Assembly: GCA_021295775.1 (NCBI GenBank)
Contig: JAGWBS010000015.1
Location: 4,790-39,524, forward strand
Reading direction: 5' to 3'
From: Pseudomonadota bacterium
GTDB taxonomy: Bacteria > Myxococcota_A > UBA9160 > SZUA-336
DNA: 34,735 bases
Position numbers and translations under genes: made by a program. Below, piece after piece: positions 1 to 7,367 of the stretch; position 1 is the stretch's first letter, and the number at the start of each line of letters is the position of its first letter. The notes beneath the pieces are model-generated. The model did no database searches. It saw only the letters and a program-made list of their open reading frames with translations, and was not told the origin of the DNA.

Positions 1-717
1 GCCGTGCTCTCGATGCTCGACCCGGAGCTGGCGGTGCGCGACCTGGAAGAGGTCCTGCGCGACGGCGCGCGCCTGGTGATGCTGCGGCCCGGCCCGATCT
101 ACGGCACCTCGCCCGCGGACCGTCGCTACGACGCGTTCTGGGCGCGCCTGAACGAGGCGCGCGTGCCCGGGATCTATCACGTTGCGCAGTCGGGCTACAC
201 GCACTGGTACGCCAAAGAGTGGGGCGAGGATCCGGACATCAACGACCAGGAGATGACACCCTTCCACGCCTTCACCTGCTTCGCCCAGCGCCCGGTCCAG
301 GACACGATCCTGAACATCGCGCAGCGCAATCTGTTCGGGCGCTTCCCGAACCTGCAGGTGGTCAGCGTGGAGAACGGCAGCGGCTGGGTGAAACCGCTGC
401 TGGCGGTCGACCACCACCTGCAGCTCTCGGTGCGAACCCGCGGCGGAACCTTCGACCGCGGCGGCGACTTCATCCAGCGCCCGCTGCTCGACACCCTGCG
501 CGATCACCTCTGGGTCTCGCCCTACCCCGAGGAGGACCCGGGCGAGGTGATCGAGATCCTGGGCGAGGAGCGCGTGCTCTTCGGGTCCGACTATCCACAC
601 CCCGAGGGCCTGGCCGAGCCGCGCGCCTACGTGCAGCAGCTCGAGGGCTTCTCGGACGCCAGCGTCCGCCGCATCATGCGCGAGAACACCGCCGGGCTGC
701 TCGGCCTGGCCGCTTGA
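1..717 (+). CDS. Amidohydrolase-2 family metal-dependent hydrolase, 5'-truncated by the window edge
   Basis: The reading frame is already open at base 1 and ends at a TGA at 715-717, so the N-terminal half, with the first metal-binding D-x-H motif, lies outside the window. What remains is the C-terminal part of an amidohydrolase-2 (ACMSD/gamma-resorcylate decarboxylase-like) TIM barrel. It shows a region that includes NLFGRFPNLQVVSVENG, a strand plus conserved acidic residue seen in these proteins, and the family's FGSDYPHPEG motif carrying the last metal-ligand Asp. Family members hydrolyse or decarboxylate cyclic and aromatic acids; the substrate here is unknown. The next gene starts 10 bases downstream on the same strand, so the two are probably co-transcribed. 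A GTG at position 4 could in principle be a start, but it would leave an incomplete barrel. Confidence 0.85.
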   Translation, partial: AVLSMLDPELAVRDLEEVLRDGARLVMLRPGPIYGTSPADRRYDAFWARLNEARVPGIYHVAQSGYTHWYAKEWGEDPDINDQEMTPFHAFTCFAQRPVQDTILNIAQRNLFGRFPNLQVVSVENGSGWVKPLLAVDHHLQLSVRTRGGTFDRGGDFIQRPLLDTLRDHLWVSPYPEEDPGEVIEILGEERVLFGSDYPHPEGLAEPRAYVQQLEGFSDASVRRIMRENTAGLLGLAA

Positions 718-727
718 GGAGCCACGC

Positions 728-1564
728 ATGCCGTACCTGAAGACCGAAAACGCCGGCCCGATCGAGATCTGGTACGAAGAGACCGGCGCCGGCGAGCCCG
801 TGGTGCTGATCGGCGGCCTGACCAGCACGCTCGAGATCTGGGGCTTGCAGCTCCCGGCGCTGGCCGAGCGCTACCGAGTCATCACCCCGGACAACCGCGG
901 CAGCGGGCGCACGCGCATCCCCGGCGACGACGGCGTGCGCAGCGCCGAGCGCTTCGCGGGCGACATCCGGGCGCTGCTCGACGGTCTGGGGATCGAGCGC
1001 GTGCACCTGGTGGGCGCGTCGCTCGGCGGGGTGATGGTGCAGGCCTTCGCGGCGCTCTACGGCGAGCGCCTGGGCTCGTTGTCCATCCTGTGCAGCACGC
1101 CGGGCGAGGCGCACGGCGTGCCCGTCGACCAGGCGGCGCTGGCCGACCTGGTGTCGGGCTCAGAGCAGATCGCCGAGAGCGGCGGGCGCGGCGGCGAGGT
1201 CGACGGCTTCACCCGCGCGGTCGCACACCCCGACACGCCCAGCCTGCGCCCCGAGGCGCTGGAGTTCTTCTACAAGACCAAGGAAGCCTACCCGCACTCC
1301 GCCGAGGAGCTGGCCCGCCGCCAGCGGGGCGGCGGCCGCGACTACTGGGACGAGCTGCCGAACGTGACCGCGCCGACGCTGGTGATGACCGGCGAAGCCG
1401 ACATCCTGGTGCCCCCGGAGAACTCGCGCATCCTGGCCGGGCGGATCCCCGGCGCCGAGCTGCGCATCCTCGAGGGCGGCGGCCACATCTTTTTCCTGGA
1501 ACAGCCCGAGGCGACCAGCCGCGCCCTGCTCGACTTCTTTTCCCGCCACCCGATCGCGGGCTGA
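728..1564 (+). CDS. Alpha/beta hydrolase (3-oxoadipate enol-lactonase-like)
   Basis: A 278-residue alpha/beta hydrolase fold enzyme, the usual size for the family. The nucleophile elbow GASLGG puts the catalytic Ser at residue 98; the acid is probably Asp225 (GEADILVPP) and the His is His253 (GGGHIF), giving a complete triad. GGLTSTLEIW near residue 30 is the oxyanion-hole region. No signal peptide is seen, so it is cytoplasmic. The closest general resemblance is to enol-lactone or ester hydrolases of catabolic pathways, but the substrate cannot be read off. A GAGGAG at 716-721 precedes the ATG, and the gap to the amidohydrolase upstream is only 10 bases, so the pair likely forms an operon. 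It converges with the TRAP genes, with about 65 bases between them and no clear terminator hairpin. Confidence 0.9.
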   Translation: MPYLKTENAGPIEIWYEETGAGEPVVLIGGLTSTLEIWGLQLPALAERYRVITPDNRGSGRTRIPGDDGVRSAERFAGDIRALLDGLGIERVHLVGASLGGVMVQAFAALYGERLGSLSILCSTPGEAHGVPVDQAALADLVSGSEQIAESGGRGGEVDGFTRAVAHPDTPSLRPEALEFFYKTKEAYPHSAEELARRQRGGGRDYWDELPNVTAPTLVMTGEADILVPPENSRILAGRIPGAELRILEGGGHIFFLEQPEATSRALLDFFSRHPIAG

Positions 1565-1629
1565 GTTTTCCCAACCGGCCCCGGTCGCGGGAGAATGAGA
1601 CGGCCTCTGCCGCACTTCCGCGCGAGCGG

Positions 1630-2991
1630 TCAGTAGGCCCACTGCGGCAGCATGGTGGCGAGTTCCGGCCAGGCGAAGAGGATCGCCAGGCCAATCAGCT
1701 GCAGGAAGACGAACGGCAGCACGCCGCGGTAGAGCTGCGGCAGGCCGATCCCGGGCGGGGCGACGCCCTGCAGGTAGAAGAGCGCCGGGCCGACGGGCGG
1801 GGTCAGGAACGACGTCTGCAGGCAGACCGCGACCAGCAGCGTGAACCAGATCGGGTCGACGCCCAGCGCCTGGGTGATGGGGTAGACCAGCGGCAGCACG
1901 ATCAGCGTGATCTCGATCCAGTCCAGGAAGAAGCCCAGCGCGAAGACCAGCGCCATCAGGAAGAGCACGATCCCGGTGGGGCCGAAGGGCAGGCTGGTGA
2001 CCGCGCTCTCGATCACCTCGTCTCCCCCCAGCGCGCGCAGCACGACCGAGAAGCAGCTCGCGCCGGTCAGGATGGCGAAGATGAAGGCGGTGGTGCGCGC
2101 GGTGCGGCGCGAGACGTCGCGCAATGTTTCGCGGTCCAGCCCGCGCCGCCACAGCGCCAGCGCCGCGGCGCCGGCGGCGCCTACGCCGGCGGCCTCGGAG
2201 GGCGACGCGATGCCCGCGAAGATCGAGCCGAGCACCGCCAGGATCAGCGCCAGGGGCGGCACCAGCGCCCGCGCGAGCTGCCAGGAGATTCGGGCCGGGG
2301 AGCCTTCCCCGCGTTCGCCGCGGCGCGCCGGCGGCGCCAGACCGGGCCGCAGCCGCGTCGCGAGCAGGATGTAGACCAGGTACAGCCCGCTGAGCACCAG
2401 ACCGGGCAGGACCGCGCCCAGGAACAGGTCGCCGACGGCCAGGCGCATCTGGTCGGCCATCAGCACCAGCATGATGCTGGGCGGCACCAGGATGCCCAGG
2501 CATCCCGCCGCAGCGACCGTGCCGACGGCGAACTCCGGCTGGTAGCCGTCCTCCAGCATGGCCGGCAGGGCGAGCGTGCCGAGCAGGGCCACCGACGCGC
2601 CGATGATGCCGGTGCTGGCGGCCAGCAGCAGCCCGATCAGCGTAACTCCCAGCGCCAGGCCGCCCGAGACGCCCGCCAGGGCGCTCTGCATGGCGCGCAG
2701 CAGGTCGCCGGCGATCCCGCTGCGGTCGAGCATGTGCCCCATGAAGATGAACAGCGGCAGCGGCACCAGGTTGTAGCTCGACATGGTCCCGTAGAGGCGC
2801 TCGACCAGCAGCCCGACCGTGAGCAGGTCGGCGTCGACCCAGTAGCCCAGCGCGCCCAGCCCTTCGCCGATCAGCGCGAAGAGCACTCCGACGCCGGCCA
2901 GAACCCAGGCAACCGGGTAGCCGCTGGCCAGCAGGACGACGAAGCTGCCGAACATCGCCAGCACCAGCACCAGGTTGAGGTCGAGCTCCAT
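1630..2991 (-). CDS. dctM: TRAP transporter large permease subunit (DctM)
   Basis: 453 residues, strongly hydrophobic throughout with about a dozen membrane segments, as expected for the DctM subunit that forms the ion-coupled transport path of tripartite ATP-independent periplasmic transporters. Recognisable stretches are VPLPLFIFMGHML, the glycine-rich GTLALPAMLEDGYQPEF region and the C-terminal LTPPVGPALFYLQG. The ATG begins directly after the TAG of the small subunit (TAGATG), so translation is probably coupled. With its two partners it resembles the mannitol/chloroaromatic (FcbT/TakPQM) class of TRAP systems, whose members carry 2-oxoacids, lactate or aromatic acids. It is the last gene of the unit on this strand. 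Confidence 0.93.
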   Translation of the reverse strand: MELDLNLVLVLAMFGSFVVLLASGYPVAWVLAGVGVLFALIGEGLGALGYWVDADLLTVGLLVERLYGTMSSYNLVPLPLFIFMGHMLDRSGIAGDLLRAMQSALAGVSGGLALGVTLIGLLLAASTGIIGASVALLGTLALPAMLEDGYQPEFAVGTVAAAGCLGILVPPSIMLVLMADQMRLAVGDLFLGAVLPGLVLSGLYLVYILLATRLRPGLAPPARRGERGEGSPARISWQLARALVPPLALILAVLGSIFAGIASPSEAAGVGAAGAAALALWRRGLDRETLRDVSRRTARTTAFIFAILTGASCFSVVLRALGGDEVIESAVTSLPFGPTGIVLFLMALVFALGFFLDWIEITLIVLPLVYPITQALGVDPIWFTLLVAVCLQTSFLTPPVGPALFYLQGVAPPGIGLPQLYRGVLPFVFLQLIGLAILFAWPELATMLPQWAY

Positions 2992-3543
2992 CTAGGCGTC
3001 GCCCTCCGGCTCGCGGGCGGGCGGGGCCAGCAGGCGGGCGGCGCTGCGGGACGCGCTGCCCAGCGCCTGGACCGCGAGCAGGAGCATGGACGCGAGAAGC
3101 ACGCCCTTGATCAAGTAGCGCGCGGGCAGCCCGCTGGGCATGGCCGAGCGCTCGCGCAGGCTCCACGAGCGCCAGAAGAAGTCGTAGCCGTAGTAGCTGA
3201 CGATCGCCGCGAACGGCAGCAGCAGGAACAGGGCTCCCAGCAGGTCCACCCAGGCGCGGGTGCGTTCGGACTGACGATCGCGCAGCAGGTCGACCCGCAC
3301 GTGCTCGTCCGCGGCGTGGGTATAGGCGAAGCCCAACAGGAACGCGGCGGCGAAAAGGTGCCACTGCAGCTCTTCCAGCTCGATGAATCCCCTCCCCAGG
3401 CCGTAGCGCAGCCCGACGTTCGCGATCAGCACCGCGACCAGCACGGGATACATCCAGGCGGCCGCCTCGCCCACCCGGGTCGAGAGCGCGTCGATCGCGT
3501 CCGCCAGTCGCCGCAGCGTCCGGCCGGCCGGGGAGCCGTTCAC
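2992..3543 (-). CDS. dctQ: TRAP transporter small permease subunit (DctQ)
   Basis: About 183 residues with four hydrophobic segments, matching the four-helix DctQ subunit that pairs with DctM in the inner membrane. It sits between the binding protein and the large subunit in the usual P-Q-M order. The start is uncertain. A GTG at 3543 overlaps the TGA of dctP as GTGA, a typical coupled junction. Another in-frame GTG at 3567 would add eight residues and a 28-base overlap. I prefer 3543 for the compact overlap, though neither start has a well-spaced Shine-Dalgarno. The stop TAG abuts the dctM ATG. Substrate choice is set by DctP, not by this subunit. Confidence 0.85.
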   Translation of the reverse strand: MNGSPAGRTLRRLADAIDALSTRVGEAAAWMYPVLVAVLIANVGLRYGLGRGFIELEELQWHLFAAAFLLGFAYTHAADEHVRVDLLRDRQSERTRAWVDLLGALFLLLPFAAIVSYYGYDFFWRSWSLRERSAMPSGLPARYLIKGVLLASMLLLAVQALGSASRSAARLLAPPAREPEGDA

Positions 3544-4580
3544 TCCGGGTAGGCCAGCTCGCGCCACTCGGCCTGGCGTTCGCGGAAGTCCTGCAGCGAC
3601 TGCCAGACGCGCCGGAAGTCCGGATCGGAGGCGCTGGCCTCCTCCATGACCTCGGCCGAGACGCGGCGGAAGAGCTGCATCAGTTCGTCGGACCAGCGGT
3701 GCAGAATAACTCCCTCCGAGCGGAAGAAGTCCAGCGCCTCGCTCTGCGTGGCGAGACCGCGCGCCAGCCCCCAGGCGGCTCCGGCGGCGCAGGCGTTTTC
3801 CAGATAGCGCTGTTGGGCCGGCGAGAGCCTCTCCCAGCTATCGCGGTGGACGATCAGCTCCATCACCGAGCCGGGCTGGTGCCAGCCGGGGAAGTAGTAG
3901 TGCTTGGCCACCTTGTAGAAGCCCATCTCGCGGTCGACGCTGGGGATCGAGAACTCGGTGGCGTCGATCACCCCGCGCTCCAGGCTGGGGAAAACGTCGC
4001 TGCCGGCCAGCATGGTGATCGAGGCGCCCAGCCGCTCCAGCACCTTCCCGCCGAGTCCGGCGTAGCGGATCTTGAGGCCGCGCAGATCCTCGGCCGTCTC
4101 GATCGGGCGCGCGAACCAGCCCGAGGCCTCGGGCGGAAGCAGCCCGCAGGGGATCGGCACCACTCCGTGCGGGGCGTACAGCTCGCGCCACAGTTCCAGC
4201 CCGCCGCCGGCGTACAGCCACGCCAGGTACTCGTCCGCTCCGGGTCCGAAGGGCACGGAGCCGAAGACGGTCATCGCCGGGATCTTGCCCATCCAGTAGC
4301 CGGGCCAGGCCCAGCCGGCCTCGATCTTTCCCGAGGCGACCGCGTCGAAGATCTGCAGCGTCGGGACCAGCTTGCCCGGGTCGTACAGGCGCAGCCGCAC
4401 GTCGTCGCGCCCGCCGGTCTCTACGATCTCGGCCACGCGCGACAGCATCTCGCCGATCACCGGCATGTTCTGCTGGAAGCCGGACTGCACGCGCAGCCGC
4501 ACGCGCTCGGCGGCGGCCTCGCCGGCGGAAACCGAGAGCGCGAGGGCGCAGAGCAGCCCGATCCCGATTCGCCTGGTCAA
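3540..4580 (-). CDS. dctP: TRAP transporter periplasmic substrate-binding protein (DctP, 2-oxoacid/chloroaromatic class)
   Basis: 346 residues with a signal peptide: RR near the N-terminus, a Leu/Ala core, and a likely cleavage after Ala24 (EAAA-E). The mature part has the DctP fold with the conserved DLRGLKIRYAG segment, whose Arg172 is the usual carboxylate-binding Arg. It also has the ERGVIDATEF...GFYKVAKHYYFPGW block typical of the TakP/FcbT1 class. In TakP the matching Glu-Trp and a Gln before GGWF help bind Na+ and a 2-oxoacid; here they read Glu209-Phe210 and Glu151, so the ligand may differ. The start is a TTG at 4580, supported by GGGAG a few bases upstream in the minus-strand sense. 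A TAGGAT hexamer at 4608-4613 suggests its own promoter, although the amidohydrolase upstream ends only 51 bases away. Confidence 0.92.
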   Translation of the reverse strand: MTRRIGIGLLCALALSVSAGEAAAERVRLRVQSGFQQNMPVIGEMLSRVAEIVETGGRDDVRLRLYDPGKLVPTLQIFDAVASGKIEAGWAWPGYWMGKIPAMTVFGSVPFGPGADEYLAWLYAGGGLELWRELYAPHGVVPIPCGLLPPEASGWFARPIETAEDLRGLKIRYAGLGGKVLERLGASITMLAGSDVFPSLERGVIDATEFSIPSVDREMGFYKVAKHYYFPGWHQPGSVMELIVHRDSWERLSPAQQRYLENACAAGAAWGLARGLATQSEALDFFRSEGVILHRWSDELMQLFRRVSAEVMEEASASDPDFRRVWQSLQDFRERQAEWRELAYPE

Positions 4581-4607
4581 TCCGATCTCCCGGAGCGGTC
4601 CGGCGCC

Positions 4608-4613
4608 ATCCTA
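4608..4613 (-). promoter_or_regulatory. Candidate -10 element for the TRAP operon
   Basis: The minus strand reads TAGGAT about 27 bases before the TTG of dctP, in the short gap behind the amidohydrolase gene. A TG lies three bases upstream rather than at the classical extended -10 position, and I see no -35. It belongs to a set of TAnnnT hexamers at transcription-unit heads across this window. Confidence 0.3.
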
Positions 4614-4631
4614 CCCCAGGCGCTGATCGGC

Positions 4632-6071
4632 CTACGTCCGCCGGGCCTCGTCGGCGTAGGACTCCAGCACGGTCCCGCGGAAGAATTCCGGGTTGGTGCC
4701 GCCGTAGAAGCGCAGCGGATTGTCGAACACGAAGGCGCGGAAGTCCTCGGCGTCGAGCACCCCGTCGTCGACCAGTTCCCAGGCCTCGGCGATGGGCTCG
4801 GTGAAGTCGCGCACGTCCCAGTGGCCGACGTCCGAGCCCATGATCGCGTTGAGCCGGGCGCCCAGCGGGTTGCGCCGGGCGTCGAAGGCCCAGGCGACCA
4901 GCGGATCGTCCGCCTCGCAGCCCCAGTAGAAGTTGGGCACGAAGAGGTCGCGGATGTCCTCAACGCGCTCGATCCCGCAGGCGGCCAGTTCGTCGCGCGG
5001 GTCGTGGCCGAACGCCCCGAACATCCGCGACAGCGCGGCGACGCGCTCCGGGTCGGTCCCCTTGCCGTAATGGTCGAAGAGCCTCTCGAGCTCCCGGGTG
5101 TCGAGGCCGGCCGGGTCGAGCCACTCGACCACCGGCCCGCCGCGCTTGTGCCAGCGCGCGATCAGGTCGCAGTACAGCCGCACTCCGTTGGTCACGCCGC
5201 CCTCGAGCAGCGCCACGCGCAACTCGGGGAAGCGCCGGGTCACGCCGCCCAGGAACAGGGACTTGGCCAGCGCCTCGCCGGCGGCCGCGAAGTGACCCAT
5301 GTGGTTGTACATGTAGTTGGAGATCGACGCGCGGTCCGAAAAGCCCATGCCGTTGGAGTGACAGGCCAGCGGGACGCCCAGCTCCACGGCCTTGGCCCAG
5401 AACGGGTCGTAGTCGTGGGGGCTGTCGATGCCGAAGGTGTCGACCCACATGGCGGCGTCGGCGACCTCGGGCGCGTGCTCGGTCAGCTCGGGATGCGGGC
5501 GATGCACGTACGAGGGGATCAGGCCGACCTTGAGGCCCAGGCCCACGGCGTGCTCCAGTCCGGCGATTCCCTCCGCCGGCGTGTTCAGCGGGATCAGCGC
5601 GGCGGGGGCCATGCGGTCGGAATACGGCCCGAAGTAGTCGGCGATGAACTCGTTGAACAGCCGGCACAGCTCGGCGCGCTCGTCGCCGGCCTGGTGGACC
5701 AGACCCAGCCCGCTGGTCGGGTAGAGCACCGCGAAGTCGATGCCCATCTCGTCCAGGCGCTCGTAGTAGAGCTTGGGCAGCACCGCCGTCGCCCAGTCGA
5801 GAGTCTTGCCCGTCGCCACCCACCAGGGCGGGCGCATGCGACGATGGTGGCGGCGCCCTTCCCAGTCGAGCTTGTGCCAGGCCGGCCCGCGGGACATGGG
5901 ATTGCCCGAGAACGGACGGTAGGCCCGCACGGCCTCCTCGCCCGCGCGCTCCCGCACGAAGTCGAGGAAGTCGGGGACCGGTTCCAGATAGTGCGCGTCG
6001 CCGTCGAGGACCGGGTGGTCGAGTTCGGCCCGGACCTGCGCCGAGTTCGACGCTCCTGAAGGAATCGCCAT
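4632..6071 (-). CDS. Amidohydrolase-2 family metal-dependent hydrolase/decarboxylase
   Basis: 479 residues. The ATG at 6071 is preceded by GAGGAGG at good spacing; the frame stays open far upstream, but that part overlaps the CoA-transferase. The metal site of the amidohydrolase-2 family is visible: D25-A-H27 in LDGDAHYLEP, His238 in LACHSN, Glu290 in ALLEGG and Asp414 in GSDVGHWD. It is longer than the roughly 300-380 residues of many relatives; the extra length lies in the 60-100 region and around 320-400. Members decarboxylate or hydrolyse cyclic and aromatic carboxylates. It is last in a minus-strand run behind the CoA-transferase (32-base gap) and before the TRAP genes, which suggests it acts on something related to their substrates. 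Confidence 0.9.
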   Translation of the reverse strand: MAIPSGASNSAQVRAELDHPVLDGDAHYLEPVPDFLDFVRERAGEEAVRAYRPFSGNPMSRGPAWHKLDWEGRRHHRRMRPPWWVATGKTLDWATAVLPKLYYERLDEMGIDFAVLYPTSGLGLVHQAGDERAELCRLFNEFIADYFGPYSDRMAPAALIPLNTPAEGIAGLEHAVGLGLKVGLIPSYVHRPHPELTEHAPEVADAAMWVDTFGIDSPHDYDPFWAKAVELGVPLACHSNGMGFSDRASISNYMYNHMGHFAAAGEALAKSLFLGGVTRRFPELRVALLEGGVTNGVRLYCDLIARWHKRGGPVVEWLDPAGLDTRELERLFDHYGKGTDPERVAALSRMFGAFGHDPRDELAACGIERVEDIRDLFVPNFYWGCEADDPLVAWAFDARRNPLGARLNAIMGSDVGHWDVRDFTEPIAEAWELVDDGVLDAEDFRAFVFDNPLRFYGGTNPEFFRGTVLESYADEARRT

Positions 6072-6103
6072 CGCGGCCTCCTCGACGGCTGGGCGCCGTC
6101 CGC

Positions 6104-7315
6104 TCAGGTGACTTCTTTGCTGCGGAGTTCGCCGACTTCCTCCCAGGAGTAGCCGAGCAGCTCCGTCAGGACCTCTTCGGTGTGCTGGCCGAATTCCGGC
6201 GCGGGGGTGCGGACGGTCGCCGGGGTCTCGTGCAGCCGCACCGGGTAGCCGACCATCTGGATCGCGCCGTAGCGCGGGTGATCGAAATCGACGATGTAAT
6301 CGTTCTCGATCATCTGGGGGTCGTCGGGCAGATCGTCGACGCTGTTGACGATGGTGTAGATGAAGTCGCCTCCGGCCTTCAGGATCTTCATCCACTCGTC
6401 GCGGTCCTTGGTGGCGAAGACCTGGTCCAGGATCTCCACGCAGGCCTGGGCGTTCTGGCCGCGCACGCGGATGTCGGCGAAGCGCGGGTCGCTGTCCAGC
6501 TCGGGGCGCTCGATGGCCGCGCAGAAGTCCGACCAGTAGCGGTCGGCCTGGAGCATGGCCAGGGCCAGCCAGCGGCCGTCCTTGCAGCAGTAGTGGTTCC
6601 ACAGCGGATTGCCCGCCTGCTTGCGGAAGCTGCGCGGATGGGCGCGGCCCATCATCAGCTTGTTGGACAGGCTGAGCCCCTGGAACCAGGCCATGCTGCC
6701 CAGGTGCGAAGCGTCCACCTTCTGCCCGATGCCGAATCGCTCGCGCGCGATGATCGCGCACAGCACGGCGTAGGCCAGCATGGTGGCGCCGAGCTGGTCG
6801 GCGGGTCCGCCGGCGATCCCCAGCGGCGGCATGTCCGGCTCGCCCACGGCGAGCATCACGCCCGAGCGCGCCTGGCCGAGCATGTCGAACGAGGGCTCGC
6901 CGCTGTCCGGCCCCTCCACGCCATAGCCGGAGCCGGTGGCGTAGATCAGTCGGGGGTTGATCTCGCGCAGCGCGTCGTAGCCGAGTCCGATCCGCTCGGC
7001 CACGCCCTTGCGCATGTTCTGCACGAAGACGTCGGACTCGACCACCAGCTTGTGAGCGACCTCCAGCCCCTCCGGCTTCTTGAGATCGAGCGTGATGCTC
7101 TTCTTGTTGCGGTTGTTGGCCTCGAAGTACGCGTTCGGAACGTCGCTCATGTCCATGCCGGACATCGCGAAGATCCCGCGCCCGGGGTCGCCGGTGACGC
7201 GGTCCTCGATCTTGATCACCTCGGCGCCCAGATCGGCGAGCAGGGCGGTCGAGACCGGGCCCAACTGCCAGATGGTCCAGTCGACGACCCGTATCCCCTC
7301 GAGTGGCAATGTCAT
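6104..7315 (-). CDS. Class III (CaiB/BaiF/formyl-CoA transferase) CoA-transferase
   Basis: 403 residues, the normal length for family III CoA-transferases, which move CoA between carboxylic acids via enzyme-bound aspartyl anhydride intermediates. The N-terminus LEGIRVVDWT and the LLADLGAEVIKIE segment are hallmarks. The catalytic Asp is Asp144 in PSFDMLGQARSG. NNRNKKSITLDL and FVQNMRKGVAERIGLGYD are further family blocks. It starts at an ATG with GGAGGGG upstream and lies 52 bases after two ThDP enzymes of the 2-hydroxyacyl-CoA lyase/oxalyl-CoA decarboxylase type. That pairing recalls the frc-oxc oxalate system. The sequence does not settle whether it is a formyl-CoA:oxalate transferase or acts on another hydroxy acid, so no symbol is given. 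Confidence 0.93.
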   Translation of the reverse strand: MTLPLEGIRVVDWTIWQLGPVSTALLADLGAEVIKIEDRVTGDPGRGIFAMSGMDMSDVPNAYFEANNRNKKSITLDLKKPEGLEVAHKLVVESDVFVQNMRKGVAERIGLGYDALREINPRLIYATGSGYGVEGPDSGEPSFDMLGQARSGVMLAVGEPDMPPLGIAGGPADQLGATMLAYAVLCAIIARERFGIGQKVDASHLGSMAWFQGLSLSNKLMMGRAHPRSFRKQAGNPLWNHYCCKDGRWLALAMLQADRYWSDFCAAIERPELDSDPRFADIRVRGQNAQACVEILDQVFATKDRDEWMKILKAGGDFIYTIVNSVDDLPDDPQMIENDYIVDFDHPRYGAIQMVGYPVRLHETPATVRTPAPEFGQHTEEVLTELLGYSWEEVGELRSKEVT

Positions 7316-7367
7316 GGCACCCCTCCGCGTCGCTGGCCCGGACTCGGGCCTGAAACTTTCAGCGCAG

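Noticed and set aside
1565..1629. A terminator between the convergent hydrolase and TRAP genes
   Set aside because: GC-rich but with no stem of useful length or symmetry.
1090..3552. An 820-codon open frame on the plus strand across the TRAP genes
   Set aside because: Arg/Gln/Ala-rich low-complexity translation with no family motif, antisense to clear TRAP genes; a GC-rich shadow frame.
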